Source: Acidobacteriaceae bacterium
GTDB lineage: Bacteria > Acidobacteriota > Terriglobia > Terriglobales > Acidobacteriaceae
Direction: 5' to 3'
Assembly: GCA_030038435.1 (NCBI GenBank)
Contig: JASHOY010000449.1
Span: 1 to 35,764 of the forward strand
DNA: 35,764 bases
The position numbers and the translations under genes were made by a program. This document shows positions 25,106 to 35,305 of the stretch, one piece after another (the stretch's first letter is position 1; the number at the start of each line of letters is the position of its first letter). The notes beneath the pieces are model-generated. The model did no database searches, was not told the origin of the DNA, and saw nothing but the letters and a program-made list of their open reading frames with translations.

Positions 25106-26074
25106 TCAGCAAGAGGCGCCGGCTTTGGCCAAATCTGATTTCAATCCCTTCATGCTGATGCGGCTGGAAGCTTCCGGGGTACCCGCACCTCGCCAGTGCG
25201 TCTCAAGGCTCACAGCATAATGATAACCGTCGCGCATGAATGCCCGGAACTGCCCCACCCAGTCGATGATGCCTCCACCCACCGGCGCCCAGGCGAATCC
25301 GCCGCCCGGTTTTCGAATCGTGTCTTTGCAGTGGCAGTGCCCGATGCGGTGCCTGGGGAGCAGGTCGTAGTCCGTGGGGTAGGGCACATCGCCCGGAAAG
25401 GTTGCCGAATTGCCCGGATCCCAGTTCAACATGAGATTGGGTTCGGTAACCGCCTTCAGTGTTTCCGCAGCTTCTTTCCCGGTACCTGTGTTGCAGTCCA
25501 TTTCGTTTTCGAGCAGCAAAATCAGGTTGTGCCTGGCGCACATTCGCGCCGCCTCGCCCAGTTTCTCGTTGATGGCCGCGCGATAAGGCTTCACATCATC
25601 GAGCCGCCAGAAATCGAAACAGCGAATACGATCGGTTTGAAATTCCCCGCATAGATCGATGCATCGCTCCAAAAGCGCATTCTGCTGTTTGAAAGTGAGG
25701 TCGGCGGCGTTAAACTCCGCGCGTTTGGGCCGGAATTTGGAAGCCGGCGCGCCCGGCCAGTCCGTCTTGTAGAGAGGGCTGGCAATATCGGTCACGCGCA
25801 GCTTGTATTTCGCCAGGATTTTCTTTGACTGGTTCACTTCATCCGAATTCAGTTCGGTAATGTTCTTCTTCCACATGCCGCGAAGCTCAATCCAGTTGAG
25901 GCCGAAATCGTGCGCGGCAACATAGCACGAGTGGTCGAAGTCCTGCGATATTTCATCGTTGATCACCGAAAGCCGAAAGGGACAATCCGCGAGCGCGCGG
26001 GCAATTCCGGGTGCAGCAGCATAGCCTGCCGCGCCTCCCATGCCAGCGATCAAACCGCGGCGCGAAATGGACAT
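25106..26074 (-). CDS. Tat-exported sugar isomerase/epimerase-like protein
   Basis: 322 aa with an N-terminal twin-arginine-type signal (MSISRRGLIAGMGGAAGYAAAP) and a xylose-isomerase-like TIM barrel. Conserved-type segments are VINDEISQDFDHSC, GLNWIELRGMW, DRIRCFDFWR, LILLLENEMDC, LNWDPGNSA, HRIGHCHCKDT and VSLETHWRG. The Glu/Asp/His residues in ENE, WDPGN, HCHCKD and SLETHW fit the metal site of sugar-phosphate isomerase/epimerase enzymes. Export suggests that it acts on free sugars or inositols. Its exact substrate is unknown. AAGGAG lies 7 nt upstream of the ATG. The gene diverges from the SDR gene; the 276-bp gap between them should hold both promoters, but no clear operator was found. 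Confidence 0.88.
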   Translation of the reverse strand: MSISRRGLIAGMGGAAGYAAAPGIARALADCPFRLSVINDEISQDFDHSCYVAAHDFGLNWIELRGMWKKNITELNSDEVNQSKKILAKYKLRVTDIASPLYKTDWPGAPASKFRPKRAEFNAADLTFKQQNALLERCIDLCGEFQTDRIRCFDFWRLDDVKPYRAAINEKLGEAARMCARHNLILLLENEMDCNTGTGKEAAETLKAVTEPNLMLNWDPGNSATFPGDVPYPTDYDLLPRHRIGHCHCKDTIRKPGGGFAWAPVGGGIIDWVGQFRAFMRDGYHYAVSLETHWRGAGTPEASSRISMKGLKSDLAKAGASC

Positions 26075-26350
26075 GAGAATTCTCCTTAAAATCCTTTGAG
26101 AGTGTATTCATGCAGCGGTTGCACTGCGCTCCGGATTATAGTCGTCCGGGCCTGCCTTTCTTCGCATTCGCCGACATTCCCTCTTGAACCGCGCCCGGAT
26201 ATTCACCAGGAAATGCTTCCGGCCGCGAAGGCGATTCCTCCGTACCCGCCCAAAGTTTTCAGATTCTTCGCAATTCGCAACCCCCGGGCTCGGCATCCAA
26301 CCAGGTTAGGGCATGCAAAATCACAGCATTCTAGAGGGGAGACTCAAACG

Positions 26351-27121
26351 ATGAAGGGGTTGTCTGGGAAAGTTGCGATCGTCACCGGAGCCGGTACTGG
26401 CATCGGTCAGGGAATCGCCAAACGCTTGGGCGCCGAAGGTGTGAAGGTCATCGTGGATTACGTGGGGCCCTCTGAAGGCGCGGAAGAAACCCAGCGAGCT
26501 ATTCGCCAGGCTGGCGGCGAAGCTGAAATCGTCCAGGCCGACATAACCAGCAGCAAAGACGTGACGCGCCTGGTGGACACGGCATGGCAGCGCTTCGGAG
26601 CCGCCGATATCCTGGTGAACAATGCCGGGGTCGAGCACAAATCCGCTTTCTGGGAAACAGAAGAATCGGAGTATGACAAGGTGATGGGCGTCAACCTTCG
26701 CGGTCCGTTCTTCCTCACTCAGGCCTTCGTGCGGCGCCTGCTCAATGGGAAAAAGCCGGGCCGGATTGTGAATATAAGCTCCGTCCATGAAGACATGGCC
26801 TTCCCGGGATTTACCACGTACTGCTGCAGTAAAGGCGGGTTGCGCATGTTCTCACATAATCTTGCCGTTGAACTCGGGCCGCTGGGCATTACCATTAACA
26901 ACGTTGCGCCGGGCGCGATCGTTACTCCGATCAACAAGGCGCTGCTCACCGACAAGGCGAAACTCGACGAGCTTCTGCCCAAGATTCCCCTGGGCCGCCT
27001 CGGAACCACCGATGATGTTGCCGGGCTGGTGGCTTTTCTCGCCTGCGACGATGCCTCGTATATCACCGGGGCCACGTTTGTCGTAGACGGCGGCCTGATG
27101 CGCAATTATCACGAACAATAA
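26351..27121 (+). CDS. Glucose 1-dehydrogenase-like short-chain dehydrogenase
   Basis: 256 aa, classical SDR. It has TGAGTGIG (12-19, cofactor binding), NNAGV (90-94), the active-site Ser at about 143-144 in NISSVHED, and Y157-xxx-K161 in TTYCCSKGG. The phrase SSVHEDMAFPGF-TYC-SKGG is characteristic of glucose 1-dehydrogenases, which oxidise D-glucose to glucono-1,5-lactone with NAD(P)+. It has a cytoplasmic form, with no signal. The start at 26351 has GAGGGGAG about 9 nt upstream; the longer frame from 26096 overlaps the divergent promoter region. It is followed 12 bp later by the GH15 gene, which could supply glucose, so the two probably form an operon. Confidence 0.88.
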   Translation: MKGLSGKVAIVTGAGTGIGQGIAKRLGAEGVKVIVDYVGPSEGAEETQRAIRQAGGEAEIVQADITSSKDVTRLVDTAWQRFGAADILVNNAGVEHKSAFWETEESEYDKVMGVNLRGPFFLTQAFVRRLLNGKKPGRIVNISSVHEDMAFPGFTTYCCSKGGLRMFSHNLAVELGPLGITINNVAPGAIVTPINKALLTDKAKLDELLPKIPLGRLGTTDDVAGLVAFLACDDASYITGATFVVDGGLMRNYHEQ

Positions 27122-27133
27122 TAACGAGGAGCT

Positions 27134-28954
27134 ATGCCGGCAAGAATTGAAGATTATGCGCTGATTGGAGATTGTGAGACCGCCGCTCTTGTGGACAAGA
27201 CTGGATCCATCGATTGGCTGTGCTGGCCAACCTTCTCCTCGCAAGCCTGCTTTGCGGCCCTGCTCGGCAGTGAAGACAACGGCTACTGGAAGATCGCGCC
27301 GCGCTCCGCCGACTTCACCGTCAGCCGCCGTTACCGCGATCATTCGCTCATCCTGGAGACTACCTTCGAACACCCGGACGGAGCTTTCCGCCTTATCGAC
27401 TTCATGCCGGTGCGCGGAGTCAACTCCGACGTGGTGCGCATCGTCGAAGGGATTCGCGGCACTCTCGATGTGCGCATGGAACTGGCCTTGCGCTTCGACT
27501 ACGGCCGCACCGTCCCCTGGGTGACACGCCTGCAAGACGGTGTTCGCGCCGTTGCCGGACCCAATCTCACCGTCCTTCATTCTTCCGTCCCGGTCCGCGG
27601 CGAGAACCTGAAGACCGTTGCCGAGTTCGGGATCTCGGCGGGGGAACAGGCGTGGTTCACCCTTACCTACGGCGAGTCTCATCTTGTCGAACCCAAGCGC
27701 ATCGACTATGCGCGAGCATTGGAAGACACGGTGAGATTCTGGGAGCGCTGGTGCCAGAAACTGGAGTATCGCGGCCAATATCGCGATGCCGTCGAACGCT
27801 CTCTCATCACCCTCAAGGCCCTCACGTATCGGCCGACGGGCGGCATTGTTGCTGCTGTTACTACCTCCCTGCCCGAACAGATCGGCGGCCAGCGCAATTG
27901 GGATTACCGGTATTGCTGGCTTCGCGACACCACTTTCACCCTGCTGGCCCTGGCGAACGCAGGCTATTACGACGAGGCGGTCGCATGGCAAGACTGGCTG
28001 CTGCGCGCCCTCGCCGGCAGTCCCGACCAGGTCCAGATCATGTACGGCCTGAAAGGTGACCGTCAGCTCATCGAGTGGGAATTGGACTGGCTTCCCGGCT
28101 ACGAGAACTCACGCCCCGTACGAATAGGAAACGCCGCGTCGAACCAGGTGCAGCTCGATATTTACGGCGAAATGCTCGACTCTTTTTTCCACTCCCAATC
28201 GAAAATGCGCCGCCATACCGAAGACGACTTCCGGATTCTCACTCTTCTCCTCGACCATCTCGAGAAAATCTGGGAGCAACCCGATTCCGGCATCTGGGAG
28301 ATGCGCGGCGGGCCGAAACACTTCACCTATTCCAAAATGATGTGCTGGGTGGCCTTCGATCGCGCCGTACTGCTCGCCGAGCAGCTTAAGTACGACGCAC
28401 CGCTCGAACGCTGGAAGAATATCCGCGACGCCATTCACAAACAGGTATGCGAGCGAGGTTTCAGTAAAAAGAAAAATGCCTTCGTGCAAGAATACGGCTC
28501 CGAAGAACTGGATGCATCGCTGCTGCTGATTCCCTCCGTCGGCTTTCTTCACGGCAGCGACGCGCGCGTAAAGGGAACCGTGGCGGCCATCGAACGCGAA
28601 TTAAAACGGGGAAGTCTGCTGCTTCGCTATGACACTGCAGCAAGCGTCGACGGCCTGCCGCCCAAGGAAGGCGCATTTCTGGCTTGCAGTTTCTGGATGG
28701 TCGGCAGCCTCAAGGCCATCGGCCGGAGCCACGACGCTCGCGCCCTCTTTGAAGAATTGCTGACTCTGCGCAACGACCTGGGACTGCTCTCGGAAGAGTA
28801 TGACGTCAATCAACACCGCCAGGTGGGCAATTTCCCGCAGGCATTTTCCCATATTGCGCTTGCCAATGCGGCCTTTTACCTCGATCAGGAGTCGGATCAG
28901 CATCACCGCGCGGAAAGGCGAATGGGCCGCGCCGCAGCAACTTCGGTTCGCTGA
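27134..28954 (+). CDS. GH15 glucoamylase or trehalase
   Basis: A 606-aa glycoside hydrolase of family 15. The N-terminal beta-sandwich (about 1-210, [32 protein letters not shown]) is followed by an (alpha/alpha)6 barrel. The motif [18 protein letters not shown] (251-268) and DSGIWEMRG (384-392) with catalytic acid E389, and LLSEEYD (551-557) containing the base Glu (E554 or E555), are the diagnostic sites; GNFPQAFSH follows. No signal peptide, so the enzyme is cytoplasmic. GH15 members of this size act on trehalose, maltose or starch fragments; the split cannot be made from sequence alone. GAGGAG lies 2 nt from the ATG. In an operon behind the glucose-dehydrogenase-like SDR. Confidence 0.93.
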   Translation: MPARIEDYALIGDCETAALVDKTGSIDWLCWPTFSSQACFAALLGSEDNGYWKIAPRSADFTVSRRYRDHSLILETTFEHPDGAFRLIDFMPVRGVNSDVVRIVEGIRGTLDVRMELALRFDYGRTVPWVTRLQDGVRAVAGPNLTVLHSSVPVRGENLKTVAEFGISAGEQAWFTLTYGESHLVEPKRIDYARALEDTVRFWERWCQKLEYRGQYRDAVERSLITLKALTYRPTGGIVAAVTTSLPEQIGGQRNWDYRYCWLRDTTFTLLALANAGYYDEAVAWQDWLLRALAGSPDQVQIMYGLKGDRQLIEWELDWLPGYENSRPVRIGNAASNQVQLDIYGEMLDSFFHSQSKMRRHTEDDFRILTLLLDHLEKIWEQPDSGIWEMRGGPKHFTYSKMMCWVAFDRAVLLAEQLKYDAPLERWKNIRDAIHKQVCERGFSKKKNAFVQEYGSEELDASLLLIPSVGFLHGSDARVKGTVAAIERELKRGSLLLRYDTAASVDGLPPKEGAFLACSFWMVGSLKAIGRSHDARALFEELLTLRNDLGLLSEEYDVNQHRQVGNFPQAFSHIALANAAFYLDQESDQHHRAERRMGRAAATSVR

Positions 28955-29049
28955 TAAAATAAAAGATGCCGCATGCTGCGGTGGCCGCCGCTTCGCCTCT
29001 CAATCCCCTCGGCCCCAGCAGCCGTAATCCACGAGAAGGAATTCTGCTC

Positions 29050-30876
29050 TTGAACGAGACGATACGCAATATCGCCATCATTGCCCATGTTGACCATGGC
29101 AAAACCACGCTGGTCGACGCCATGCTCCGCCAGTCCGGTGCTTTCCGCGCCAATGAGCAGGTAGCTGAGCGTGTAATGGATTCCAATGAGCTTGAACGCG
29201 AGCGCGGCATCACCATACTCGCCAAAAATACCGCCATCGATTATCGCAACGTTAAAATCAACATTGTCGACACTCCGGGTCACGCCGACTTCGGCGGGGA
29301 AGTGGAACGCGCGCTCAAAATGGTTGACGGCGTGATGCTGCTGGTCGATGCCGCGGAAGGCCCGCTGCCCCAAACCCGCTACGTGCTCTCCAAAGCGCTC
29401 GAAGCCAAGCTGCCGCCAATCGTCATCATCAATAAAATCGATCGCCCCGATGCCCGCCCGAGCGAAGTTCTGAACGAAATCTACGACCTCTTCATCGATC
29501 TGGACGCCGACGAATCGCAACTTGATTTTCCGGTCTTGTATGCCGTAGCCAAGGCCGGTACCGCGAGCCTGGATCCCGCCGCGCCCGGCGTTGACCTGCA
29601 GCCGCTTTTTGAAACCATTGTCCAAACCATCCCTGCCGCTACCGGCGCCATCGAAGGCGCGCTGCAAATCCTGGTCACCAACCTCGATTATTCCGATTAT
29701 CTCGGCCGCATCGCTATCTGCCGCGTTTTCCAGGGCACGCTCCACACCGGTGATGAGGTCAACATTTCGCGTCGAGATGGCTCGCTCCATAAGACCCGCA
29801 TTACCAAGCTCTTCACCTTCTCCGGTCTCAAGCGTATGGAGATCGAAAAGACCACCATGGGTGACATCGTGGCCGTTGCCGGCGTCGAGGGCATCTCCAT
29901 CGGCGAGACCATCACCTCCCTCGATAGTCCCGCGCCGCTGCCGCTCATCGTCATAGACGAGCCAACCATCGCCATACAGTTCAGCGTCAATAATTCGCCC
30001 TTTGCCGGCCGTGAAGGTCAGTACGTCACCAGCCGCAATCTGCGCGAGCGCCTTGACAAGGAGCTGCTCACCAACGTCTCCATACGCGTTGAGGACACCG
30101 GCTCGCCCGACAGCTTCAAGGTTCTCGGCCGTGGCGAGTTGCAACTGGCCATTCTTATTGAAATGATGCGCCGTGAAGGGTATGAACTCATGGCCGGCCG
30201 TCCGGAAATCGTCACCAGGCTAGTCGATGGCGTGCGCATGGAGCCCGTCGAGCACCTCACTATCGATATTCCTGAGCAACACACCGGCGTAGTCATTGAA
30301 AAACTTGGCCCGCGCAGAGGCGAGATGACCAAAATGCATAATCACGGCTCCGGCCGCGTGCGCCTCGAGTTTCGCGTCCCCAGCCGCGGCCTCATCGGCT
30401 TGCGCAGCGAGATGCTCACTGAGACCCGCGGAACCATCGTCATGAATTCGATCTTCGACGGCTATATCCCCTACCAGGGAGAGATTCCGCAACGTCCCAC
30501 GGGCGCGCTCATCGCCGACCGGCAGGGTCAAACCACCACCTATGCGCTGAACGGATTGCAGGAGCGCGGGATCCTCTTCGTCGGCCCGGGCGTCGACGTT
30601 TACGAAGGCATGATCATAGGCGAGCACTCGCGCGATAACGACCTTGACGTGAACGTAGTGCGCGAAAAGAAAATGACCAACATGCGGGCTTCCACGGCTG
30701 ATGAGGCCATCCGCCTCGTTCCTTACACTACGCTCAATCTCGAGCAGGCCATCGAGTTTATTGCCGATGATGAATTCGTCGAAGTCACCCCCAAGTCGTT
30801 GCGCTTGCGCAAGAAAATCCTCCTCGCCAATCGCCGCCCCAAGCGCTGGGAGAAAAATGCCATTCCTTCGGCGTGA
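29050..30876 (+). CDS. typA: Ribosome-associated GTPase BipA/TypA
   Basis: A 608-aa translational GTPase related to EF-G and LepA. It binds the ribosome and helps 50S assembly, cold growth and stress responses. It has the G1 P-loop AHVDHGKTT (12-20), RGITI (52-56), [14 protein letters not shown] (74-87), [10 protein letters not shown] (128-137), elongation-factor domains II and III, and the BipA C-terminal region ([28 protein letters not shown], '[10 protein letters not shown]', '[12 protein letters not shown]'). The ORF continues upstream to 28966, but homology begins at the TTG at 29050 ([11 protein letters not shown]), preceded by AAGGAA about 9 nt upstream. A CCGCA-TGC-TGCGG hairpin lies in its leader (28969-28981). 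Presumably monocistronic. Confidence 0.96.
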   Translation: MNETIRNIAIIAHVDHGKTTLVDAMLRQSGAFRANEQVAERVMDSNELERERGITILAKNTAIDYRNVKINIVDTPGHADFGGEVERALKMVDGVMLLVDAAEGPLPQTRYVLSKALEAKLPPIVIINKIDRPDARPSEVLNEIYDLFIDLDADESQLDFPVLYAVAKAGTASLDPAAPGVDLQPLFETIVQTIPAATGAIEGALQILVTNLDYSDYLGRIAICRVFQGTLHTGDEVNISRRDGSLHKTRITKLFTFSGLKRMEIEKTTMGDIVAVAGVEGISIGETITSLDSPAPLPLIVIDEPTIAIQFSVNNSPFAGREGQYVTSRNLRERLDKELLTNVSIRVEDTGSPDSFKVLGRGELQLAILIEMMRREGYELMAGRPEIVTRLVDGVRMEPVEHLTIDIPEQHTGVVIEKLGPRRGEMTKMHNHGSGRVRLEFRVPSRGLIGLRSEMLTETRGTIVMNSIFDGYIPYQGEIPQRPTGALIADRQGQTTTYALNGLQERGILFVGPGVDVYEGMIIGEHSRDNDLDVNVVREKKMTNMRASTADEAIRLVPYTTLNLEQAIEFIADDEFVEVTPKSLRLRKKILLANRRPKRWEKNAIPSA

Positions 30877-31113
30877 CTGACCCATTGCCAAGGGTGATGC
30901 GGCCTGAGACCGCTGTCCGCCTCGCCCGTCCAATCCCTCGAAGGCGTCGCGGAGAACGGTGAAACCGGTGGACGCATCCAATGGACTGTGTCACCTGGGT
31001 GAATGCTCCGGCTCAAGGCGTCAGCGTGATGGCGCCTTCCGTCGTTGGAGCCATTCGCGCTTGAGGAATAAGGTTGTGCCTTTAACCTGCAAGTCAGCTG
31101 TGAGGGTAAGTTC

Positions 31114-32367
31114 ATGTCGCATGAGATCCTCGAACCCGGCCGGGCGGTGGTCTACAATTTGCCCTCAGCCTTCAGTGACAAGCTGAGAACGCTACAGTTT
31201 GAGCGGTTCTTCAGCCAGTATTCGGGTTCTGCTTTTTGCGTGCGCACGCTGGACGGATGGTCGTGGTCTTCTTCGACTTTGCGCTCGCCGGAATTTGTGG
31301 CCACCTTCCGCACCCGCGAAATCCTCGACGCCATCATCGGCGAGGCGAACGACGCGAAGTTGAGCCGCATCTTTCTCGACGGCGGCCTCGATATTCAGGG
31401 CAATATCTTCGTCCTGCTGTCGGCGGCCGAATATACCCTGCGTCATTCCGAGGGGCTCAGCACAAATCTCATTCAGACGGTGGGACGGATCAGTCTCGAT
31501 GTTTCCCGCCGTTTCATCCACCCCCGCAAGGGCACAGCCAGTCGGAACTGGCACCGTGCTCCATGCCCGTTGGATCTCCCCGTGGATTTTTTCGAGCCAT
31601 GGCTGGGCTCATGCCTGGGCCATTTCTGCGCGCATTTCGGAGATTGCCATGAAAACTTTGAGGAGGCGCAGCGAAATGCGCTGGAAAGAGCCTGCGGCAC
31701 GCTGGACCTGCGCGGATGCGATCGCCTTCTCGATGTCGGTTGCGGCTGGGGCAGTTTGCTGATTTATGCGGCCAAGCACTATGGCGCCGATTCCCGTGGC
31801 ATCGCGGCAAGCGGACTGCAGGTCCAGGCCGTGGAAGATCGCATCGGGCGAAGCGGCCTTGCATGGAAATGTTCGGTCGAATGGCGCGATCTGCGCACCG
31901 CGCCATTCGGCGCCGAGGCCTTCAATAAAATTACCCACCTCGGGATCTTCGAGCAAGCCGCCTTCAATAGCCTGGCTGAGTATCTGGCCTGCATGCAGAA
32001 GATGCTCGTTCCCGGCGGTCTGCTTTTGCTCGATCGCTTGACGCGCGCGCGCGACTGCGGAGCCATTGCCCGTTCCATTCAGCCCGGTTTACCCTCCGAG
32101 CCGCTATGGAGAGAACTCGAAATTGCGGAATGTGCCGGCTTCGAGTTGCTCGGCGCAGAAACTCTGCGCGACCAGTACGAACAAACGCTGCGCATTTGGA
32201 TCGAGCACCTGCTCCGCAACCGGATGCGGGAAAGCACGCGGCCCTTCAGTCGTGGGTATAGGGCGTGGCTCCTTTACCTTGTCGAGGTCACCGCCAGCTT
32301 GCGCGCCGAGGAATTGCAGGTGCATCGCGTTCTGCTTCGCCGTCCCCGTTTGCGGCGCGCTGCTTAA
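31114..32367 (+). CDS. Cyclopropane-fatty-acid-synthase-like methyltransferase, altered active site
   Basis: 417 aa of the CFA synthase/mycolic-acid methyltransferase family. The N-terminal part (1-150) is the lipid-binding domain; the SAM-binding core starts with LLDVGCGWGSLL (205-216). Canonical bicarbonate-site residues are Cys, Glu, His and Tyr. Here Cys fits C172 (GHFCAHF), Glu fits E280 (LGIFEQ) and Tyr fits Y355 (YEQTLRIW). The His that lies 27 residues after the Glu in E. coli CFA synthase is D307 (GGLLLLDRLT), exactly 27 residues after E280. The usual TYSC-YF segment is also altered. It may add a methyl group without ring closure, or use another mechanism. GAGG lies about 8 nt upstream of the ATG. 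Confidence 0.85.
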   Translation: MSHEILEPGRAVVYNLPSAFSDKLRTLQFERFFSQYSGSAFCVRTLDGWSWSSSTLRSPEFVATFRTREILDAIIGEANDAKLSRIFLDGGLDIQGNIFVLLSAAEYTLRHSEGLSTNLIQTVGRISLDVSRRFIHPRKGTASRNWHRAPCPLDLPVDFFEPWLGSCLGHFCAHFGDCHENFEEAQRNALERACGTLDLRGCDRLLDVGCGWGSLLIYAAKHYGADSRGIAASGLQVQAVEDRIGRSGLAWKCSVEWRDLRTAPFGAEAFNKITHLGIFEQAAFNSLAEYLACMQKMLVPGGLLLLDRLTRARDCGAIARSIQPGLPSEPLWRELEIAECAGFELLGAETLRDQYEQTLRIWIEHLLRNRMRESTRPFSRGYRAWLLYLVEVTASLRAEELQVHRVLLRRPRLRRAA

Positions 32368-32412
32368 TCAGACGCCGCAGAACGCTCTCTTTTAACGCCC
32401 GAAATGGTGCGG

Positions 32413-32418
32413 TATAGT
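32413..32418 (+). promoter_or_regulatory. Candidate -10 element (TATAGT) before the TPR gene
   Basis: TATAGT lies 30 nt before the ATG at 32449. A TTTAAC-type -35 is present 16 bp upstream but is poor. Only a tentative promoter. Confidence 0.3.
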
Positions 32419-32448
32419 GTACCTGTCTGGAGCGTTGGAGGAGTCGCT

Positions 32449-34071
32449 ATGCAGGGAGGAGCGTGTTTTGGTCGCAGGCGCAGGGCCGCGCGCTCCATTC
32501 GCTGCTGGCTGACGATAGCCGCGATTCAAGCCGCAAGCTTGTCTATGTTCTCCTTGGGCCAGCAGCCTTCCTCCGCTTACGTGCAAACCGTGCTGTCGAT
32601 CCAACACATGATCAAGACGAATGATCTTGACGGCGCGCTCACAGCCATTCATGAAGCTGCTCACAGTTATCCCGCAAATGGCGGCATCGAAAATCTGCTC
32701 GGAATCGTCGAGGTTGAGAAAGGCGATATTACCGGCGCTCGCCAGGCATTCACCGCCGCCGTTCGCCTTGACCCGCGGCTGGCCAGTGCCTTCCTGAACC
32801 TCGCGCGCATCGATATGCAAACCGCATCCAGCAATCGAGTGGCACGCGAGGAAGCTTTGAAGCTCGATGAGAAAGTTCTGACCTTAGATCCGAAAAATGA
32901 TGAAGCCAATTACCAGGTGGCAACGCTACTCACATGGGAAGGTCGTTACAGGGACTCGCTCGACCATCTTCATAAACTCAGTTTGCAGGCGCGATCGCGC
33001 GTCGAGGCCGAGGATCTTCTGTGCACAGATTATGCTGATCTCGGAGATCATGAGGCGACCAGCAAGGCCGTCGCTTCGCTTGCGAGCAATGCCGACTTGA
33101 CGGAACAGGATGCATATTCATGTCTGCCGTCCTTGCGTTCCGCGCATCGCGCTGATCTGATAGATGAACTCTTCACCGCCGCCAATCAAAGACAAACCCT
33201 GACTCCTGCCGGGCAGCGAATTCTCGGCCTGGCGCAAGAGGCGGAAGGCAAGCTGGACGAGGCGCGCGCCACTTTAGAAGGTGCTTTTGCCGCGGGCGAT
33301 CAATCTGTGGCCGTGCTCATCGACCTCACGCGTGTCGCCAAAGCCGCCAAAGACTATCGTGGCGCGCTTGGCTATCTGGCACATGCCAGGGCCATGGATC
33401 CCAAGAACGCGAGCCTGGCATATGAATTTGGCCTCATCTGCTTAAAGATGGACCTATATGGCGAATCGCGAAAGGCTATTGCCGATGCGCTGAATCTGGC
33501 GCCCGATAATCCTGACTATAACTTTGCGATGGGAACGGTGGTTTCGTTCTCCGATGATCCGTCCCAGGCCATCCCGTATCTTGCCAAATATCACGCTCTA
33601 CGCCCGCAGGATCCGGAGGGACTTCTTGCTCTTGGCACGGCGAGTTTTCGCGCAAAGGACTATGAGACCTCCACTAAGTGGCTCCAGCAGGCGGTCAAGT
33701 ACCCCGAAACCGCGGCCGACGCGCACTATTATTTAGGACGAATCGACCGTGAGGAGTGGCACCTTAACAAGGCGACTGCCGAATTGAAACAATCCATTAC
33801 TCTGCGCCCCAATCAGCCCGGCGTACTGGCTGAGTTAGGGCAAGTCTGCATTGATAATCATAACTATCCTCTAGCTCAACAATATCTCGGACGCGCACTT
33901 CGTCTTGAACCCGATAACTATGATGCTAACTTCGGGTTGTTGCAACTTTATGCGCGCACCGGAGACGCGCGACGCGACGCTCAGGCCAAGCGTTTTGACG
34001 AAATCAAAAATAAGGAATTTGAGCAGGACCGCGAGATGATGAGGGTAATTGAGATTCGCCCCAACGGATGA
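32449..34071 (+). CDS. Secreted or periplasmic TPR protein, 540 aa
   Basis: After a basic N-terminus and a signal-like segment (about 14-38, RSIRCWLTIAAIQAASLSMFSLGQ), nearly the whole protein is a series of about twelve tetratricopeptide repeats (from about residue 43 to 515), with the usual A.....AL..DP/LRP pattern, for instance ARQAFTAAVRLDPRLASAFLNLA. TPR proteins are protein-protein interaction scaffolds; no catalytic part is seen. The start at 32449 has GGAGGAG 5 nt upstream, preferred over 32404. A second TPR gene follows at 34168 with a 96-bp gap. Confidence 0.85.
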   Translation: MQGGACFGRRRRAARSIRCWLTIAAIQAASLSMFSLGQQPSSAYVQTVLSIQHMIKTNDLDGALTAIHEAAHSYPANGGIENLLGIVEVEKGDITGARQAFTAAVRLDPRLASAFLNLARIDMQTASSNRVAREEALKLDEKVLTLDPKNDEANYQVATLLTWEGRYRDSLDHLHKLSLQARSRVEAEDLLCTDYADLGDHEATSKAVASLASNADLTEQDAYSCLPSLRSAHRADLIDELFTAANQRQTLTPAGQRILGLAQEAEGKLDEARATLEGAFAAGDQSVAVLIDLTRVAKAAKDYRGALGYLAHARAMDPKNASLAYEFGLICLKMDLYGESRKAIADALNLAPDNPDYNFAMGTVVSFSDDPSQAIPYLAKYHALRPQDPEGLLALGTASFRAKDYETSTKWLQQAVKYPETAADAHYYLGRIDREEWHLNKATAELKQSITLRPNQPGVLAELGQVCIDNHNYPLAQQYLGRALRLEPDNYDANFGLLQLYARTGDARRDAQAKRFDEIKNKEFEQDREMMRVIEIRPNG

Positions 34072-34167
34072 GCAGCGTTGATTTGCGTGTCGGTGCGCTG
34101 CAAAGCCATTCTTTGCATCGACCTGACCATGTACCTGAACGATTCGCAGCTATGCTAGACTTCGCCT

Positions 34168-35175
34168 ATGGCTGTGCCGCGCCGCGATGCGATGCTTGGA
34201 TCTCTTATCGCCATCACCATCGCCTTTCAATCCGTGCGCTGTATTCGCTGTCAGACGCCCGGCAAAGCACCTGCGCCCATTTACTCCGGCGCAGACGGCT
34301 TGGGATTGTCAGGTTCAAAAACGGCTCAGTTGAAGCAAGCCCTCCAATCTCACGATTACCTCACAGCAGAAAAACTGCTCCTGCCGGAAATCGAACTGAA
34401 CCAGCAATCGGCGCACACAGCACGGCTCCTGGACTTCCTCGGCGGCGTCTATTTCCTCGATCACGACTATTTTCATGCCGCCGTGGCATGGAAGAAATCG
34501 GAAGCAATAGCGCCATTGCCAACGCCCGTGCAGTTTTCCCTGGCCATGGCCTACATCCGATTGGGTCATTCGGACTGGGCGCGTGGAGTGCTCGAGTCTC
34601 TTGCTCGGCAAAATCAAAAGGACGCGCTCTATCCCTACTGGCTGGGAAGAGTGGACTTTGCCGATCACTCGTTCATCCGGGCCATCGTTCATTTCAAGCA
34701 GGCAATTGCACTGGCTCCCTACATGGCAACCGCTTATGACAATCTGGGCCTTTGTTATTACCACTTGAACCAGAATGGCTTGGCTCTACAAAGCTTCACG
34801 AAGGCAATCGATCTCAGTCGCAATTCAGCCCATCCCTCTGCGTGGCCTTACTTGAATCTGGCTATCACTCTTCAACTTTTGAACCGGCCCGCGGAGGCGG
34901 AAAGAAACTTACGCGCCGCCATTCGTCTCGATCCGCAATTTGCCCAGGCGCATTTTCAGTTGGGCGTGGTTCTCGAAGCTTCGAATCAGGTGCAGGCCGC
35001 CATAAGCGAGTTCCGCGAGGCGGCGCATCTCGATCCCAACTATGCGGAGCCGCACTTTGCGCTGGCCCGTGTGTATGGCAAACTCGGCGAAAGCGCAATG
35101 GCACGGAAAGAAGTACAGATCTTTCTTCGCATTCGCGCTCATTCCAGCGGCGGAGCCCCGCCCTCGGATGAGTAG
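34168..35175 (+). CDS. TPR protein, 335 aa
   Basis: A signal-like N-terminus (MLGSLIAITIAFQSVRCIRCQ, about 9-29) is followed by about seven TPR units (about 50-320), for example AIVHFKQAIALAPYMATAYDNLGLCYYHLNQNGLALQSF and AERNLRAAIRLDPQFAQAHFQLGVVLEA. The ribosome-binding site is weak. It is tandem with the larger TPR gene and may be part of the same transcript, or belong to the cluster with the Oar-like receptor that converges on it. No enzymatic motif. Function unknown beyond protein binding. Confidence 0.82.
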   Translation: MAVPRRDAMLGSLIAITIAFQSVRCIRCQTPGKAPAPIYSGADGLGLSGSKTAQLKQALQSHDYLTAEKLLLPEIELNQQSAHTARLLDFLGGVYFLDHDYFHAAVAWKKSEAIAPLPTPVQFSLAMAYIRLGHSDWARGVLESLARQNQKDALYPYWLGRVDFADHSFIRAIVHFKQAIALAPYMATAYDNLGLCYYHLNQNGLALQSFTKAIDLSRNSAHPSAWPYLNLAITLQLLNRPAEAERNLRAAIRLDPQFAQAHFQLGVVLEASNQVQAAISEFREAAHLDPNYAEPHFALARVYGKLGESAMARKEVQIFLRIRAHSSGGAPPSDE

Positions 35176-35247
35176 AGGCGCCTTGTAGAAATCAAAGTCG
35201 AGAGTCCGCGGGCGGACGTTACCACTCTGCATCACCCCAAAAACGAA

Positions 35248-35286
35248 GAGCCATTCTTTCCGAAACAAGACCGGAAGGAATGGCTC
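35248..35286. terminator. Bidirectional-type terminator hairpin between convergent genes
   Basis: Left arm GAGCCATTCTTTCCG (35248-35262), loop of 9 nt, right arm CGGAAGGAATGGCTC (35272-35286), complementary except one position. On the minus strand it is followed by TTCGTTTTT, giving a good intrinsic terminator for the receptor gene. It could also stop the plus-strand TPR gene, although the plus-strand T-run is weak (CGTTC). Confidence 0.72.
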
Positions 35287-35305
35287 CGTTCAGTGAAACC
35301 GCGGG

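Noticed and set aside
26852..27991. 379-aa minus-strand ORF opposite the SDR and GH15 genes
   Set aside because: Shadow ORF; it spans the end of one recognisable gene and the start of another, and has no ribosome-binding site.
28903..30144. 413-aa minus-strand ORF opposite typA
   Set aside because: Shadow of a GC-rich gene. The plus-strand typA is unmistakable, and the antisense product has no recognisable fold.
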